DNA of 6,477 nt. Source: Patescibacteria group bacterium (lineage in GTDB: Bacteria > Patescibacteriota > Minisyncoccia > Phycocordibacterales > DATDWN01). The position numbers were made by a program, and so were the translations under genes. The notes below the pieces were generated by a model, which was not told the DNA's origin, did no database searches, and worked only from the letters and a program-made list of their open reading frames with translations. Location of the stretch: positions 1-6,477 of the forward strand of contig JAUPVF010000025.1 of the NCBI GenBank assembly GCA_030917185.1, given 5' to 3'. Below, piece by piece: positions 1 through 5,044 of the stretch (positions are counted from its first letter, which is position 1; each line of letters starts with the position of its first letter).

Positions 1-1103
1 AAGAGGAAGAAGATGAGTGGGGTTCAAGTTCGATTGTGTTTTCAAACACAGGGGCACGAATCATGGTAGCTTCTACCGAACAGAGTATCCGTGGTATCAG
101 ACACAATCAGCACAGACCTGACCTCATCATCTGTGACGACGTTGAAGACATAGCTTCTGCAAAAACAAGAGATGGCAGAAACAAGACGTATCAATGGCTC
201 ACCGGAGAGGTTATTCCCGCAGGTGACAAGAGTACGAAGCTCGTGGTCATCGGGAACCTTCTTCATGATGATTCTTTGCTTATGAGACTTCGAAAGGCTG
301 TAATTGAAAAGAAGCTCGATGGCGTATTTAAAGCATATCCCCTTCTCAAGAAAGAAAAAGAGATTATCTGGCTAGGAAAGTACCCGACTATGGATGATGT
401 CGAGACTGAACGGAAGAAACTTGGTGATGAAGTCGCATGGAGACGTGAATACCTGCTTGAGATAATCCCAGCAGAAGATCAGGTGATCGACAGGAATTGG
501 ATCAAGTACTACGATGTTATGCCGAACAAGAGCAAGTTGCACAGCATTCTCATTGGAGTCGACCTAGCGATATCAGAGCGAGAGACAGCAGACTATACGG
601 CAATGGTAACAGGTTGGGTGTTCACTGATTCAAAGACAGATACCTATAAAGTGTACATCGACCCTATTGTTATCAACAAAAGGATGAATTTCCCTGAAAC
701 AGTTGAAACATGTATTTCTCTTCATAAGAGCCTACAAGAGACCGAGACACCTAAATTCATTATTGAAGATGTTGCCTATCAAAGAGCATTGCCTCAACTA
801 CTCCAGCAAAGCGGGCTGTCATGCAGATCAGTGAGAATCGGGACGCAGGACAAGCGAAGCAGACTGAACATCGCAAGTCACAGAATCAAGTCTGGTCAAA
901 TACTCTTCCCCAAGAAAGGCTGTGAACAACTTATCAATCAGATTGTAGATTTTGGTGTCGAAAAACATGACGACATGGTCGATGCTTTCACTATGCTCAT
1001 ACTCGATATTATAGAAGATCCACCATCATTTCCACATATTTATTTGATTGACCTTTGGGATCGCAGAGAACCGCCAAATATGTGGAAACCACTCTTTGGA
1101 TAG
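1..1103 (+). CDS. Phage terminase large subunit, C-terminal part (5' end outside window)
   Basis: The reading frame is open to the left edge (first whole codon at base 3), so this is the C-terminal part of a longer protein. A GTG at 36 is only an internal codon. Numbering from that GTG, residues 17-35 (SIRGIRH then PDLIICDD) match the terminase segment that ends in the Walker B acidic pair (D34, D35). Residues 69-79 (LVVIGNLLHDD) fit the coupling motif after it. The RNase H-like nuclease follows: GVDLA with D176, IIEDVAYQ with E244/D245, and KHDDMVDAF with D312 and D316. TerL is the ATPase-nuclease motor that cuts concatemeric phage DNA and pumps it into the procapsid. The Walker A region lies outside the window. 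It ends in TAG 14 bases before the convergent Ltp-like gene, with no terminator between. The visible motifs look intact, so it could belong to an active phage or prophage; no other packaging gene is visible. Confidence 0.9.
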   Translation, partial: EEEDEWGSSSIVFSNTGARIMVASTEQSIRGIRHNQHRPDLIICDDVEDIASAKTRDGRNKTYQWLTGEVIPAGDKSTKLVVIGNLLHDDSLLMRLRKAVIEKKLDGVFKAYPLLKKEKEIIWLGKYPTMDDVETERKKLGDEVAWRREYLLEIIPAEDQVIDRNWIKYYDVMPNKSKLHSILIGVDLAISERETADYTAMVTGWVFTDSKTDTYKVYIDPIVINKRMNFPETVETCISLHKSLQETETPKFIIEDVAYQRALPQLLQQSGLSCRSVRIGTQDKRSRLNIASHRIKSGQILFPKKGCEQLINQIVDFGVEKHDDMVDAFTMLILDIIEDPPSFPHIYLIDLWDRREPPNMWKPLFG

Positions 1104-1117
1104 CAACTTAAGATATA

Positions 1118-1843
1118 TTACAGACCAACTGCATTAACTCCATACTCCGCTTGTTCTCGAGTAAACTTCTCATGTATCAACTGATCAATTAGGCCTCCGC
1201 GAGAGAATGATGAATATTCCATGTACGATTTAGCCTTTTTCGCTGCCTGTTCGTTCCAATTAGCACCCGAATGATCAGCGCCATACACAGCATCAGCATG
1301 TGAAAACTGTTCGAATTCAAGCTGTGTAACCAATCCGTCATGAGAGAAAGCAGAGTAGCTTAAATAGGATTTAGCTTTCTTGACTGCATTTCTTTGGCTC
1401 GTAGTTTCACTTGAGACTGGTTCTGTAGCAGAAGAAACTGTTGGCTTTGGACTTGGAGCAGGAGTTGGTTTTGGTGTTGAAGATGAAGTCGTCCCAACAG
1501 TCTCATTATTCTCTGCAATAGGTTTCTGTTCCTGAATTGGATTCGTCGCGACTTGTTCTTTCTTGCCTGATGAAGATACTCCAACTGCGATTCCGAACAA
1601 AATAACAATAATGACCGTACGAAGAACGGCAGACATCGAAATTCCTGATTTCTTTTTAATCAGATCGTATGTATACGGCAATACAAGAGCACCTGATACG
1701 AGAAATGCTATCCCTGTTACAAAGTCATCGAACACCAGAATAGCACCAGTAAAAAGGAATATGAAACCTATGATCCATGCAAGGATCGAACGGAGAGTTA
1801 TATTTTTCGTCTTAACCCCCGAAGACGGAATTTGATTATTCAT
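1118..1843 (-). CDS. Membrane-anchored Ltp-repeat protein, superinfection-exclusion-like
   Basis: A 241-residue protein. Three hydrophobic segments lie near residues 19-38, 42-62 and 72-90. A Ser/Thr/Pro/Glu-rich linker (about 91-149, including PKPTPAPSPKPT) then leads to two tandem repeats, about 150-193 and 197-241. Both repeats share the pattern A.KKAKSY..YS.FS..GL..QL..E.F....A.YG, typical of the Ltp (host cell surface-exposed lipoprotein) family. In the streptococcal phage TP-J34 the Ltp lipoprotein blocks injection of DNA by related phages at the cell surface. Here there is no lipobox: the repeats would be carried outside by transmembrane helices. The gene is convergent with the terminase, which fits a phage-encoded immunity role. 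The function is inferred; such domains also occur in cellular proteins. No convincing Shine-Dalgarno precedes the ATG at 1843. Confidence 0.8.
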   Translation of the reverse strand: MNNQIPSSGVKTKNITLRSILAWIIGFIFLFTGAILVFDDFVTGIAFLVSGALVLPYTYDLIKKKSGISMSAVLRTVIIVILFGIAVGVSSSGKKEQVATNPIQEQKPIAENNETVGTTSSSTPKPTPAPSPKPTVSSATEPVSSETTSQRNAVKKAKSYLSYSAFSHDGLVTQLEFEQFSHADAVYGADHSGANWNEQAAKKAKSYMEYSSFSRGGLIDQLIHEKFTREQAEYGVNAVGL

Positions 1844-1845
1844 TT

Positions 1846-1987
1846 TGTTGATCGCGATTTGCTAATAATATTTTCCTAGCTTTGGGTACAAAAAGCCCGC
1901 CACTAGGAGGGTTTTGAAGCCCCTATACCAGTTTCCCAGTATAACGCGATCAACGCCCTAATGACGGGTTCTCTATGTTGATCGCGA
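1846..1987. repeat. Three copies of GTTGATCGCG (direct, inverted, direct)
   Basis: TGTTGATCGCGA occurs at 1846-1857 and 1976-1987 on the plus strand. The shorter core CGCGATCAAC, its reverse complement, occurs at 1945-1954. The two direct copies are 12 identical bases, extended by AATTT/TTT-like tails. The first copy directly abuts the start of the Ltp-like gene. They may be binding sites for a regulator of that gene or accessory sites for the recombinase; neither is shown. Confidence 0.7.
1890..1915 (-). terminator. Intrinsic terminator-like hairpin upstream of the Ltp-like gene
   Basis: On the minus strand AAAACCC-T-CC, loop TAGT, GG-C-GGG, then a bulged C and TTTTT form a GC-rich hairpin with a U-tract. 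It points in the same direction as the Ltp-like gene and ends about 46 bases before its ATG, with no minus-strand gene seen upstream. It may attenuate that gene, end a short untranslated RNA, or be left over from a lost gene. The plus-strand reading also has a TTTT run but a weaker one. Confidence 0.55.
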
Positions 1988-1999
1988 ATTTTTGCCATA

Positions 2000-2021
2000 C
2001 CTTATAAATTTCTCTATAAGG
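2000..2021. repeat. Perfect 7-bp inverted repeat, CCTTATA-N8-TATAAGG
   Basis: The arms CCTTATA (2000-2006) and TATAAGG (2015-2021) are perfectly complementary around an 8-base AT-rich spacer. The geometry suits a dimeric DNA-binding protein and is poor for a terminator because no T-tract follows. It lies between the Ltp-like gene and the recombinase and could be an operator or part of a recombination site. Confidence 0.5.
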
Positions 2022-2135
2022 GTTAGGCCTCACTTAACGCTTATTCAGTTGTAAATTAATAATACCTCCAAAAACCTAATCTGTCATCCACCCTATCGCA
2101 CTTCCCTAATTCTGCTAAGACCTACTCGCGACCAT

Positions 2136-2153
2136 GTAATACTTTTCAAGTTC
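2136..2153 (+). promoter_or_regulatory. Putative promoter -10 region and transcription start of the recombinase
   Basis: CATGTAATACT followed five to six bases later by CAAGTTCT (2147-2154) resembles the -10 and start region of the first array module on the minus strand (CATGTTACTAT, then TCAAGTTCT). A clear -35 box is not visible 17 bases upstream. An extended -10 with TG is a reasonable reading. Transcription would start near 2148, giving a 5' leader of about 49 bases. Confidence 0.4.
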
Positions 2154-2169
2154 TGCATAGCTATACACC

Positions 2170-2190
2170 ACTAATGGGTCTGTCATTAGT
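2170..2190 (+). promoter_or_regulatory. Perfect inverted repeat just before the recombinase start
   Basis: ACTAATG (2170-2176) and CATTAGT (2184-2190) are perfectly complementary around GGTCTGT. The second arm ends six bases before the ATG at 2197, where a ribosome-binding site would normally be, and no Shine-Dalgarno is present. In RNA this would be a 7-bp hairpin at the ribosome landing site. In DNA it would be a dimer-binding dyad, possibly for autoregulation or recombination. Confidence 0.5.
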
Positions 2191-2196
2191 ATATAC

Positions 2197-3510
2197 ATGG
2201 AAAAGCAAGTAAGTGCCCTTGTACCCAACCAAATAATTATATCGAATACAAAAGTCAAATACGTGCTTTACGCACGCAAGTCAAGTGAATCGGAGGAGCG
2301 TCAAATTTTATCTATCGAATCACAAGTAAAGGAGATGTTGCAACTCGCTGAAAAGGAAGGATTGGAAATCATAGATATCAGGCGTGAATCACATTCAGCA
2401 AAAGATTCTGGTCAGCGACCAGTCTTTAAAGAACTACTCGAAGATGTTAGAAGAAATAGATTCAATGGAATACTAACATGGGCACCAGATAGATTGAGCA
2501 GAAACGCAGGTGACCTCGGGTCACTTGTCGACTTAATGGATCAAAAACTATTGCTATGTATACGAACATTCGGGCAAGCATTTGCTAATTCACCAAGTGA
2601 CAAATTCTTGCTCATGATTCTCTGTTCACAGGCAAAGCTTGAAAATGATAACAAGAGCATTAATGTAAAAAGAGGTTTGAGAACGAGATGCGAAATGGGT
2701 TTAAGACCTGGTCAACCTCCAGTCGGATATTTAAAGGAAAAACATATGGATAAGAAATGTCATTCGATCATTGATCCAGAACGAGGCCCCATCATAAAGA
2801 AAATGTTTGAGAAGGTTGCTTATGAAAAATGGAGTGGTCGTAAGGTATACAATTGGCTCAAATTTGAACTCAATTTCAAGAGTGTCACAGGAAATAAAGG
2901 ACTAACCCTTAGTAACATCTACCAATTACTGCAAAATCCCTTCTACTATGGAGTATTTGAGTATCCTGTCAAAAGCGGTAACTTCTATACCGGCAAGCAT
3001 ACCCCACTGATAACTAAAGAACTTTTCGATACCGTTCAATCACAAGTTAAAAGTCAGGTCATGAGATCAGTCGGAAAAGAATTTGCTTTTACCAAGCTTA
3101 TGGTTTGTGGACTATGCGAATCAGGGATTACCGCTAATGAGAAGTTCAAGACACTTAAGGATGGGTCGGTTAATAGGCATGTGTATTATGGATGCACAAA
3201 ATCAAAAGACAGGGATTGCAAAGCAGGTTATATAAATGAGGATGATTTACTCAAACAGTTTGAAATATTATTGGATAAAATTGATCTGGATGAGGTTGGG
3301 ATGAAGGAGAAAATAAAGGATGAGATATCACGATTCAAGAAGTTCAACAAGATAGTGCTCGGACATAATGAAAAGTTGGAAATTGGTGATATCGATGTGA
3401 GAAATTATGCCAAGTATATCTTGAAAGATGGAACGGATATAGAAAAAAGAGAATTGTTGGTGTGTTTAAAAAACAAAGTTTATTTGAAGGATAAAAAAGT
3501 ATATTTATAA
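2197..3510 (+). CDS. Large serine recombinase (resolvase-recombinase-zinc ribbon)
   Basis: A 437-residue site-specific recombinase. The N-terminal resolvase/invertase catalytic domain (about 20-165) contains YARKSSE with the nucleophilic serine at S29, ESHSAKDSGQRPVF (64-77), and the DRLSRN motif (98-103) with its conserved arginines. The Recombinase DNA-binding domain spans about 170-290 (G.PPVGYLKE through LLQNPFYYG). A zinc ribbon has C304-x2-C307 and C333-x7-C341. The tail after the ribbon is short, so the protein is at the small end of the large serine recombinases, and I see no long coiled coil. The family cuts and exchanges attachment sites through a 5'-phosphoserine intermediate, usually for phage or element integration and excision. 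All catalytic motifs are intact. The ATG at 2197 has no Shine-Dalgarno; no better in-frame start precedes the catalytic domain. It is convergent with the minus-strand array and ends at a shared terminator. Confidence 0.93.
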   Translation: MEKQVSALVPNQIIISNTKVKYVLYARKSSESEERQILSIESQVKEMLQLAEKEGLEIIDIRRESHSAKDSGQRPVFKELLEDVRRNRFNGILTWAPDRLSRNAGDLGSLVDLMDQKLLLCIRTFGQAFANSPSDKFLLMILCSQAKLENDNKSINVKRGLRTRCEMGLRPGQPPVGYLKEKHMDKKCHSIIDPERGPIIKKMFEKVAYEKWSGRKVYNWLKFELNFKSVTGNKGLTLSNIYQLLQNPFYYGVFEYPVKSGNFYTGKHTPLITKELFDTVQSQVKSQVMRSVGKEFAFTKLMVCGLCESGITANEKFKTLKDGSVNRHVYYGCTKSKDRDCKAGYINEDDLLKQFEILLDKIDLDEVGMKEKIKDEISRFKKFNKIVLGHNEKLEIGDIDVRNYAKYILKDGTDIEKRELLVCLKNKVYLKDKKVYL

Positions 3511-3538
3511 AAACAAAAAAGAGCTGGTCAGGCTCTTT
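3511..3538. terminator. Bidirectional terminator between recombinase and array
   Basis: AAAGAGC (3518-3524) and GCTCTTT (3532-3538) form a perfect 7-bp stem with a 7-base loop. On the minus strand the stem is followed by TTTTTTGTTT, an excellent intrinsic terminator for the minus-strand gene ending at 3567. On the plus strand only TTTGG follows, so termination of the recombinase transcript would be weaker. Confidence 0.8.
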
Positions 3539-3566
3539 GGAATTTATGACCGGTAGCGTAACTTCG

Positions 3567-3980
3567 TTAACGCCCAAGAGAAAGTGTTTCCTTTCGGAAC
3601 ACAGTCCAAGAGTATTCACGACGATCACGTTGCGCCACAAGTGCTCGGCGAGCTAATTCAAGCCCGTGCCCAAGCACCCTTTCACACCATTCACGATCAG
3701 CTTCACTTACCACTCCGGATTCGATCATTTTCCGAAATGGTTCGCCAGTGCCCTCGTAATATTTGAAACAGTCCTTACGGAACTGCACAAAGATCTCACA
3801 GAGGATAAAGTCGACCATGGATTGGTAACGTTCCATGGATTTACGTGAAGCGATGAACTGCAGTGCTTCCTGATATTCGCCCTCCTGTAAGAGAAGGTCG
3901 ATTTTCGGGAAGACTGACTCGCTGAGACCGCCGGTTAAGGCAAGTTGTTGCGAGAATTCCAAACACAGGGATTGAACCAT
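3567..3980 (-). CDS. Hypothetical all-helical protein (array gene 1)
   Basis: A 137-residue protein of no family I recognise. It looks wholly alpha-helical and soluble. A segment near residues 27-46 (LLLQEGEYQEALQFIASRKS) resembles one TPR-like helix pair, but no repeat follows. The C-terminal third is rich in Arg and Glu. There is no signal peptide or membrane segment. The ATG at 3980 is chosen because AAGG lies eight bases upstream (minus-strand bases 3992-3989). It is the last gene of the minus-strand array, with its own promoter, block 1 and block 2 leader, and the terminator at 3511-3538 downstream. The leader ATG at 4007 is in frame but is separated from this start by a TGA. Confidence 0.75.
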   Translation of the reverse strand: MVQSLCLEFSQQLALTGGLSESVFPKIDLLLQEGEYQEALQFIASRKSMERYQSMVDFILCEIFVQFRKDCFKYYEGTGEPFRKMIESGVVSEADREWCERVLGHGLELARRALVAQRDRREYSWTVFRKETLSLGR

Positions 3981-3996
3981 GGTTTGTTCCTTTCAT

Positions 3997-4044
3997 CTGG
4001 TGCTCATAGGTGCACCTGCTTAAAACCTTTTGTTTAAAGAACTT
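3997..4044 (-). promoter_or_regulatory. Module A leader: block 1 and pseudoknot block 2
   Basis: In minus-strand order, AAGTTCTT (4044-4037) is a shortened block 1, and block 2 follows: AGGT (4028-4025), TTTAAGCA, GGTGC (4016-4012), ACCT (4011-4008), ATGA (4007-4004), GCACC (4003-3999). AGGT pairs with ACCT and GGTGC with GCACC, and these helices cross. Compared with the other copies, both helices have changed sequence while keeping pairing (GGC/GCC to GGT/ACC, and GGTGT/ACACC to GGTGC/GCACC). A mini-ORF ATG AGC ACC AGA TGA starts in the loop, and its stop is followed by the AAGGA that serves array gene 1. Confidence 0.7.
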
Positions 4045-4079
4045 GACTACATAGTAACATGTATTATAGTACATGTCAA
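4045..4079 (-). promoter_or_regulatory. Sigma70-type promoter of array gene 1 with internal operator-like palindrome
   Basis: TTGACA (4079-4074), a 17-base spacer and TACTAT (4056-4051), preceded by TGT as an extended -10, make the clearest promoter in the window. The predicted start falls on the first A of AAGTTCTT at 4044. The spacer carries a perfect dyad ACATGTA-N6-TACATGT (4057-4076) that overlaps the end of the -35 box, so a dimeric repressor bound there would block RNA polymerase. Confidence 0.75.
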
Positions 4080-4085
4080 CTATGA

Positions 4086-4106
4086 CAGATTTTAGATACA
4101 AATCTG
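4086..4106 (-). promoter_or_regulatory. Hairpin A upstream of promoter A
   Basis: On the minus strand CAGATTT (4106-4100), a 7-base loop and AAATCTG (4092-4086) form a perfect 7-bp hairpin. It starts nine bases after the stop of array gene 2 and ends six bases before the -35 box of array gene 1. No U-tract follows, so it is not a standard intrinsic terminator. Matching hairpins stand at 4446-4470 and 5003-5025. Confidence 0.65.
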
Positions 4107-4115
4107 CAAAATGAT

Positions 4116-4343
4116 TCACCCCACTGGATACGAAAAGCCAGTAGTGCGCGCGACTTGATCCCAATCAAGTCCTACGCCCCGCAATACAGGACGCTCACCT
4201 CCCAGAAAAACCATCATTGAGTCTGACGACTCAACATCTTCCTGTCGAAGTGGCTTTTTACCCCTTGCAAGAATTTGGTCTTTTAACTCTTGGTAGGTTG
4301 GGTCACGTCCATGTATAGCTGGACTAATTTTGACGGCATTCAT
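4116..4343 (-). CDS. Hypothetical small protein (array gene 2)
   Basis: A 75-residue soluble, charged protein that I do not recognise. Residues 1-40 include a helix-like stretch (YQELKDQILARG) followed by a Lys/Arg/Asp-rich segment. The C-terminal half contains GLDWDQVARTTGF. No membrane segment, cysteine pair or known motif is visible. The frame also has an ATG at 4349, but AGGA (4353-4350) directly abuts that codon, whereas it lies six bases before the ATG at 4343. The second methionine is therefore the better start. It stops at TGA. It has its own promoter and full leader, and hairpin A lies just after the stop. Confidence 0.65.
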   Translation of the reverse strand: MNAVKISPAIHGRDPTYQELKDQILARGKKPLRQEDVESSDSMMVFLGGERPVLRGVGLDWDQVARTTGFSYPVG

Positions 4344-4356
4344 ACTCATTCCTCAT

Positions 4357-4404
4357 CTGGTGTTCATTGGCACACCTGTTTAAGGCCTGTATTGTGAAGA
4401 ACTT
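4357..4404 (-). promoter_or_regulatory. Module B leader: block 1 and pseudoknot block 2
   Basis: Minus-strand order: AAGTTCTTCACAAT (block 1, 4404-4391), then AGGC (4388-4385), CTTAAACA, GGTGT (4376-4372), GCCA (4371-4368), ATGA (4367-4364), ACACC (4363-4359). GGC/GCC and GGTGT/ACACC form crossing helices of 3 and 5 bp. The loop ATG starts a mini-ORF ATG AAC ACC AGA TGA. It is in frame with array gene 2, with AGGA straight after the TGA. This is a near-consensus copy. Confidence 0.7.
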
Positions 4405-4440
4405 AACCCTATGAATTCATGACTCGCATCATAAACTCAA
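4405..4440 (-). promoter_or_regulatory. Putative promoter of array gene 2
   Basis: TTGAGT (4440-4435) stands exactly 30 bases before AAGTTC, the same distance as in module C and one more than in module A. The -10 is weak (ATTCAT at 4416-4411, preceded by TGA, an extended -10 reading). The spacer holds an imperfect dyad TTTATGA-N6-TCATGAA with six of seven pairs matched, the same 7-6-7 geometry as the palindrome in promoter A but a different sequence. Confidence 0.45.
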
Positions 4441-4445
4441 TGAGG

Positions 4446-4470
4446 TGCAGATTTTTTGGATAAATCTGCA
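4446..4470 (-). promoter_or_regulatory. Hairpin B upstream of promoter B
   Basis: TGCAGATTT and AAATCTGCA form a perfect 9-bp stem with a 7-base loop, 15 bases after the stop of array gene 3 and five bases before the -35 box (seven if the outer TG/CA pairs are left out, as in hairpin A). The inner stem CAGATTT/AAATCTG is identical to that of hairpin A while the loop differs. No U-tract follows. Confidence 0.7.
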
Positions 4471-4485
4471 GAAACCGAAATGTGC

Positions 4486-4929
4486 CTAACGTTTCTGGAA
4501 AATACCATGCATGGTATTAATCTCTGAATCAGAGAAGATGCCCCAGTTTGGAATATGCATAATGCGTTTCTCCCCATCCATACGGAGATAGGGATAATAC
4601 ACAGCTGAGCCACCTCCTTCATCATCAGGAGCACCTGTTGCCACAACTGGAAATTCCCTCTGGAGGTTGGGGTGTTTGATACCAATGCACATGAGTGCCT
4701 TGATCCCAAGTGGCGAAAAACCTGCAGGTGCCCAATTTTGTGCTTCCTCCCAACCCATATGACACCATTCATTAACGGGAAGCAAAAACACAGGGATAAT
4801 ACGAGAACAGGGATCGTCATAAGCATTGCTAAAGTGACAATGCTCGATTCCGAAACGGATTTCGCAACCTGATGCCTCCACAGCAGAGTAATTTACGGAA
4901 GTATCATATTCTAACGTTATACTTTTCAT
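4486..4929 (-). CDS. Hypothetical protein (array gene 3)
   Basis: A 147-residue protein that I do not recognise. It is rich in aromatic residues and has scattered cysteines (C22, C31, C42, C56, C81) that do not form a zinc-binding CxxC pair. The middle contains NEWCHMGWEEAQNWAPAGF and later GGGSAVYYPYLRMDG, and the pattern suggests a beta-rich globular domain. No signal peptide or membrane helix is seen. The ATG at 4929 follows AAGG with four bases between, a short but usable ribosome-binding site. Unlike its neighbours its leader has block 1 but not the pseudoknot block 2, and the normal ribosome-binding site takes its place. It has its own promoter and ends in TAG just before hairpin B. Confidence 0.75.
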   Translation of the reverse strand: MKSITLEYDTSVNYSAVEASGCEIRFGIEHCHFSNAYDDPCSRIIPVFLLPVNEWCHMGWEEAQNWAPAGFSPLGIKALMCIGIKHPNLQREFPVVATGAPDDEGGGSAVYYPYLRMDGEKRIMHIPNWGIFSDSEINTMHGIFQKR

Positions 4930-4945
4930 TTTTCCTTATTTGTTG

Positions 4946-4959
4946 ATTGTGAAGAACTT
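4946..4959 (-). promoter_or_regulatory. Module C leader: block 1 only
   Basis: AAGTTCTTCACAAT is identical to block 1 of modules B and E, but after it the sequence runs CAACAAATAAGG and straight into the ribosome-binding site of array gene 3. The pseudoknot block is absent. This shows that block 1 goes with the promoter and start site, and that block 2 is a separable part. Confidence 0.75.
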
Positions 4960-4995
4960 GATTCCAATGAGCCCATAAACTATTTATGAACTCAA
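4960..4995 (-). promoter_or_regulatory. Putative promoter of array gene 3
   Basis: TTGAGT (4995-4990) again lies 30 bases before AAGTTC. The -10 region is poor by the E. coli standard (near GCTCATT). The spacer contains CATAAA-TAG-TTTATG, a perfect 6-bp dyad. The call rests mainly on position and the shared -35, not on the -10. Confidence 0.4.
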
Positions 4996-5002
4996 TAAGA
5001 AA

Positions 5003-5025
5003 GAGAATTTTGTAGTTAAATTCTC
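5003..5025 (-). promoter_or_regulatory. Hairpin C upstream of promoter C
   Basis: GAGAATTT (5025-5018) and AAATTCTC (5010-5003) form a perfect 8-bp stem with a 7-base loop, 19 bases after the stop of the receiver-like gene and seven bases before the -35 box. The stem sequence differs from hairpins A and B, but stem length, loop size and place are kept. The T-rich TTTCTTATT that follows could give weak termination. Confidence 0.65.
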
Positions 5026-5044
5026 AAAAACTGTAAAACACTTT

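Larger units (their letters stand above)
1844..2196. other. Gene-free control region between the Ltp-like gene and the recombinase
   Basis: No credible open reading frame or tRNA is visible in these 353 bases. They hold three copies of GTTGATCGCG, the hairpin at 1890-1915, an imperfect dyad around TATACTGGGAAACTGGTATA (minus strand, near 1923-1942), a perfect dyad at 2000-2021, the recombinase promoter and a hairpin at 2170-2190. Large serine recombinases often act at sites next to their own gene, so this is the best place in the window to look for an attachment site. No core can be assigned from sequence alone. Confidence 0.6.

Noticed and set aside
42..266. 74-codon minus-strand frame opposite the terminase
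   Set aside because: It lies fully antisense to a conserved terminase segment with recognisable motifs.
1883..1960. tRNA-like gene in the GC-richer patch before the Ltp-like gene
   Set aside because: No acceptor, T-loop GTTCRA or anticodon arm pattern could be assembled on either strand.
3344..3640. 98-codon minus-strand frame overlapping the recombinase end and array gene 1
   Set aside because: It runs through the terminator at 3511-3538 and overlaps two better-supported genes. No ribosome-binding site or family resemblance.
3841..4164. 107-codon minus-strand frame spanning gene 2 end, hairpin A, promoter A and leader A
   Set aside because: It would translate straight through the promoter and leader of array gene 1, which are conserved as non-coding elements; a shadow frame.
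3990..4404. UGA as glycine (code 25), which would fuse the leader mini-ORFs to array genes 1 and 2
   Set aside because: The terminase, recombinase and other long genes have no in-frame TGA. In code 25 genomes UGA glycine codons are common, so long TGA-free frames would be unlikely.
4437..4826. 129-codon minus-strand frame inside array gene 3
   Set aside because: Array gene 3 has the leader, ribosome-binding site and normal composition in another frame. This frame runs past its stop into hairpin B and promoter B.
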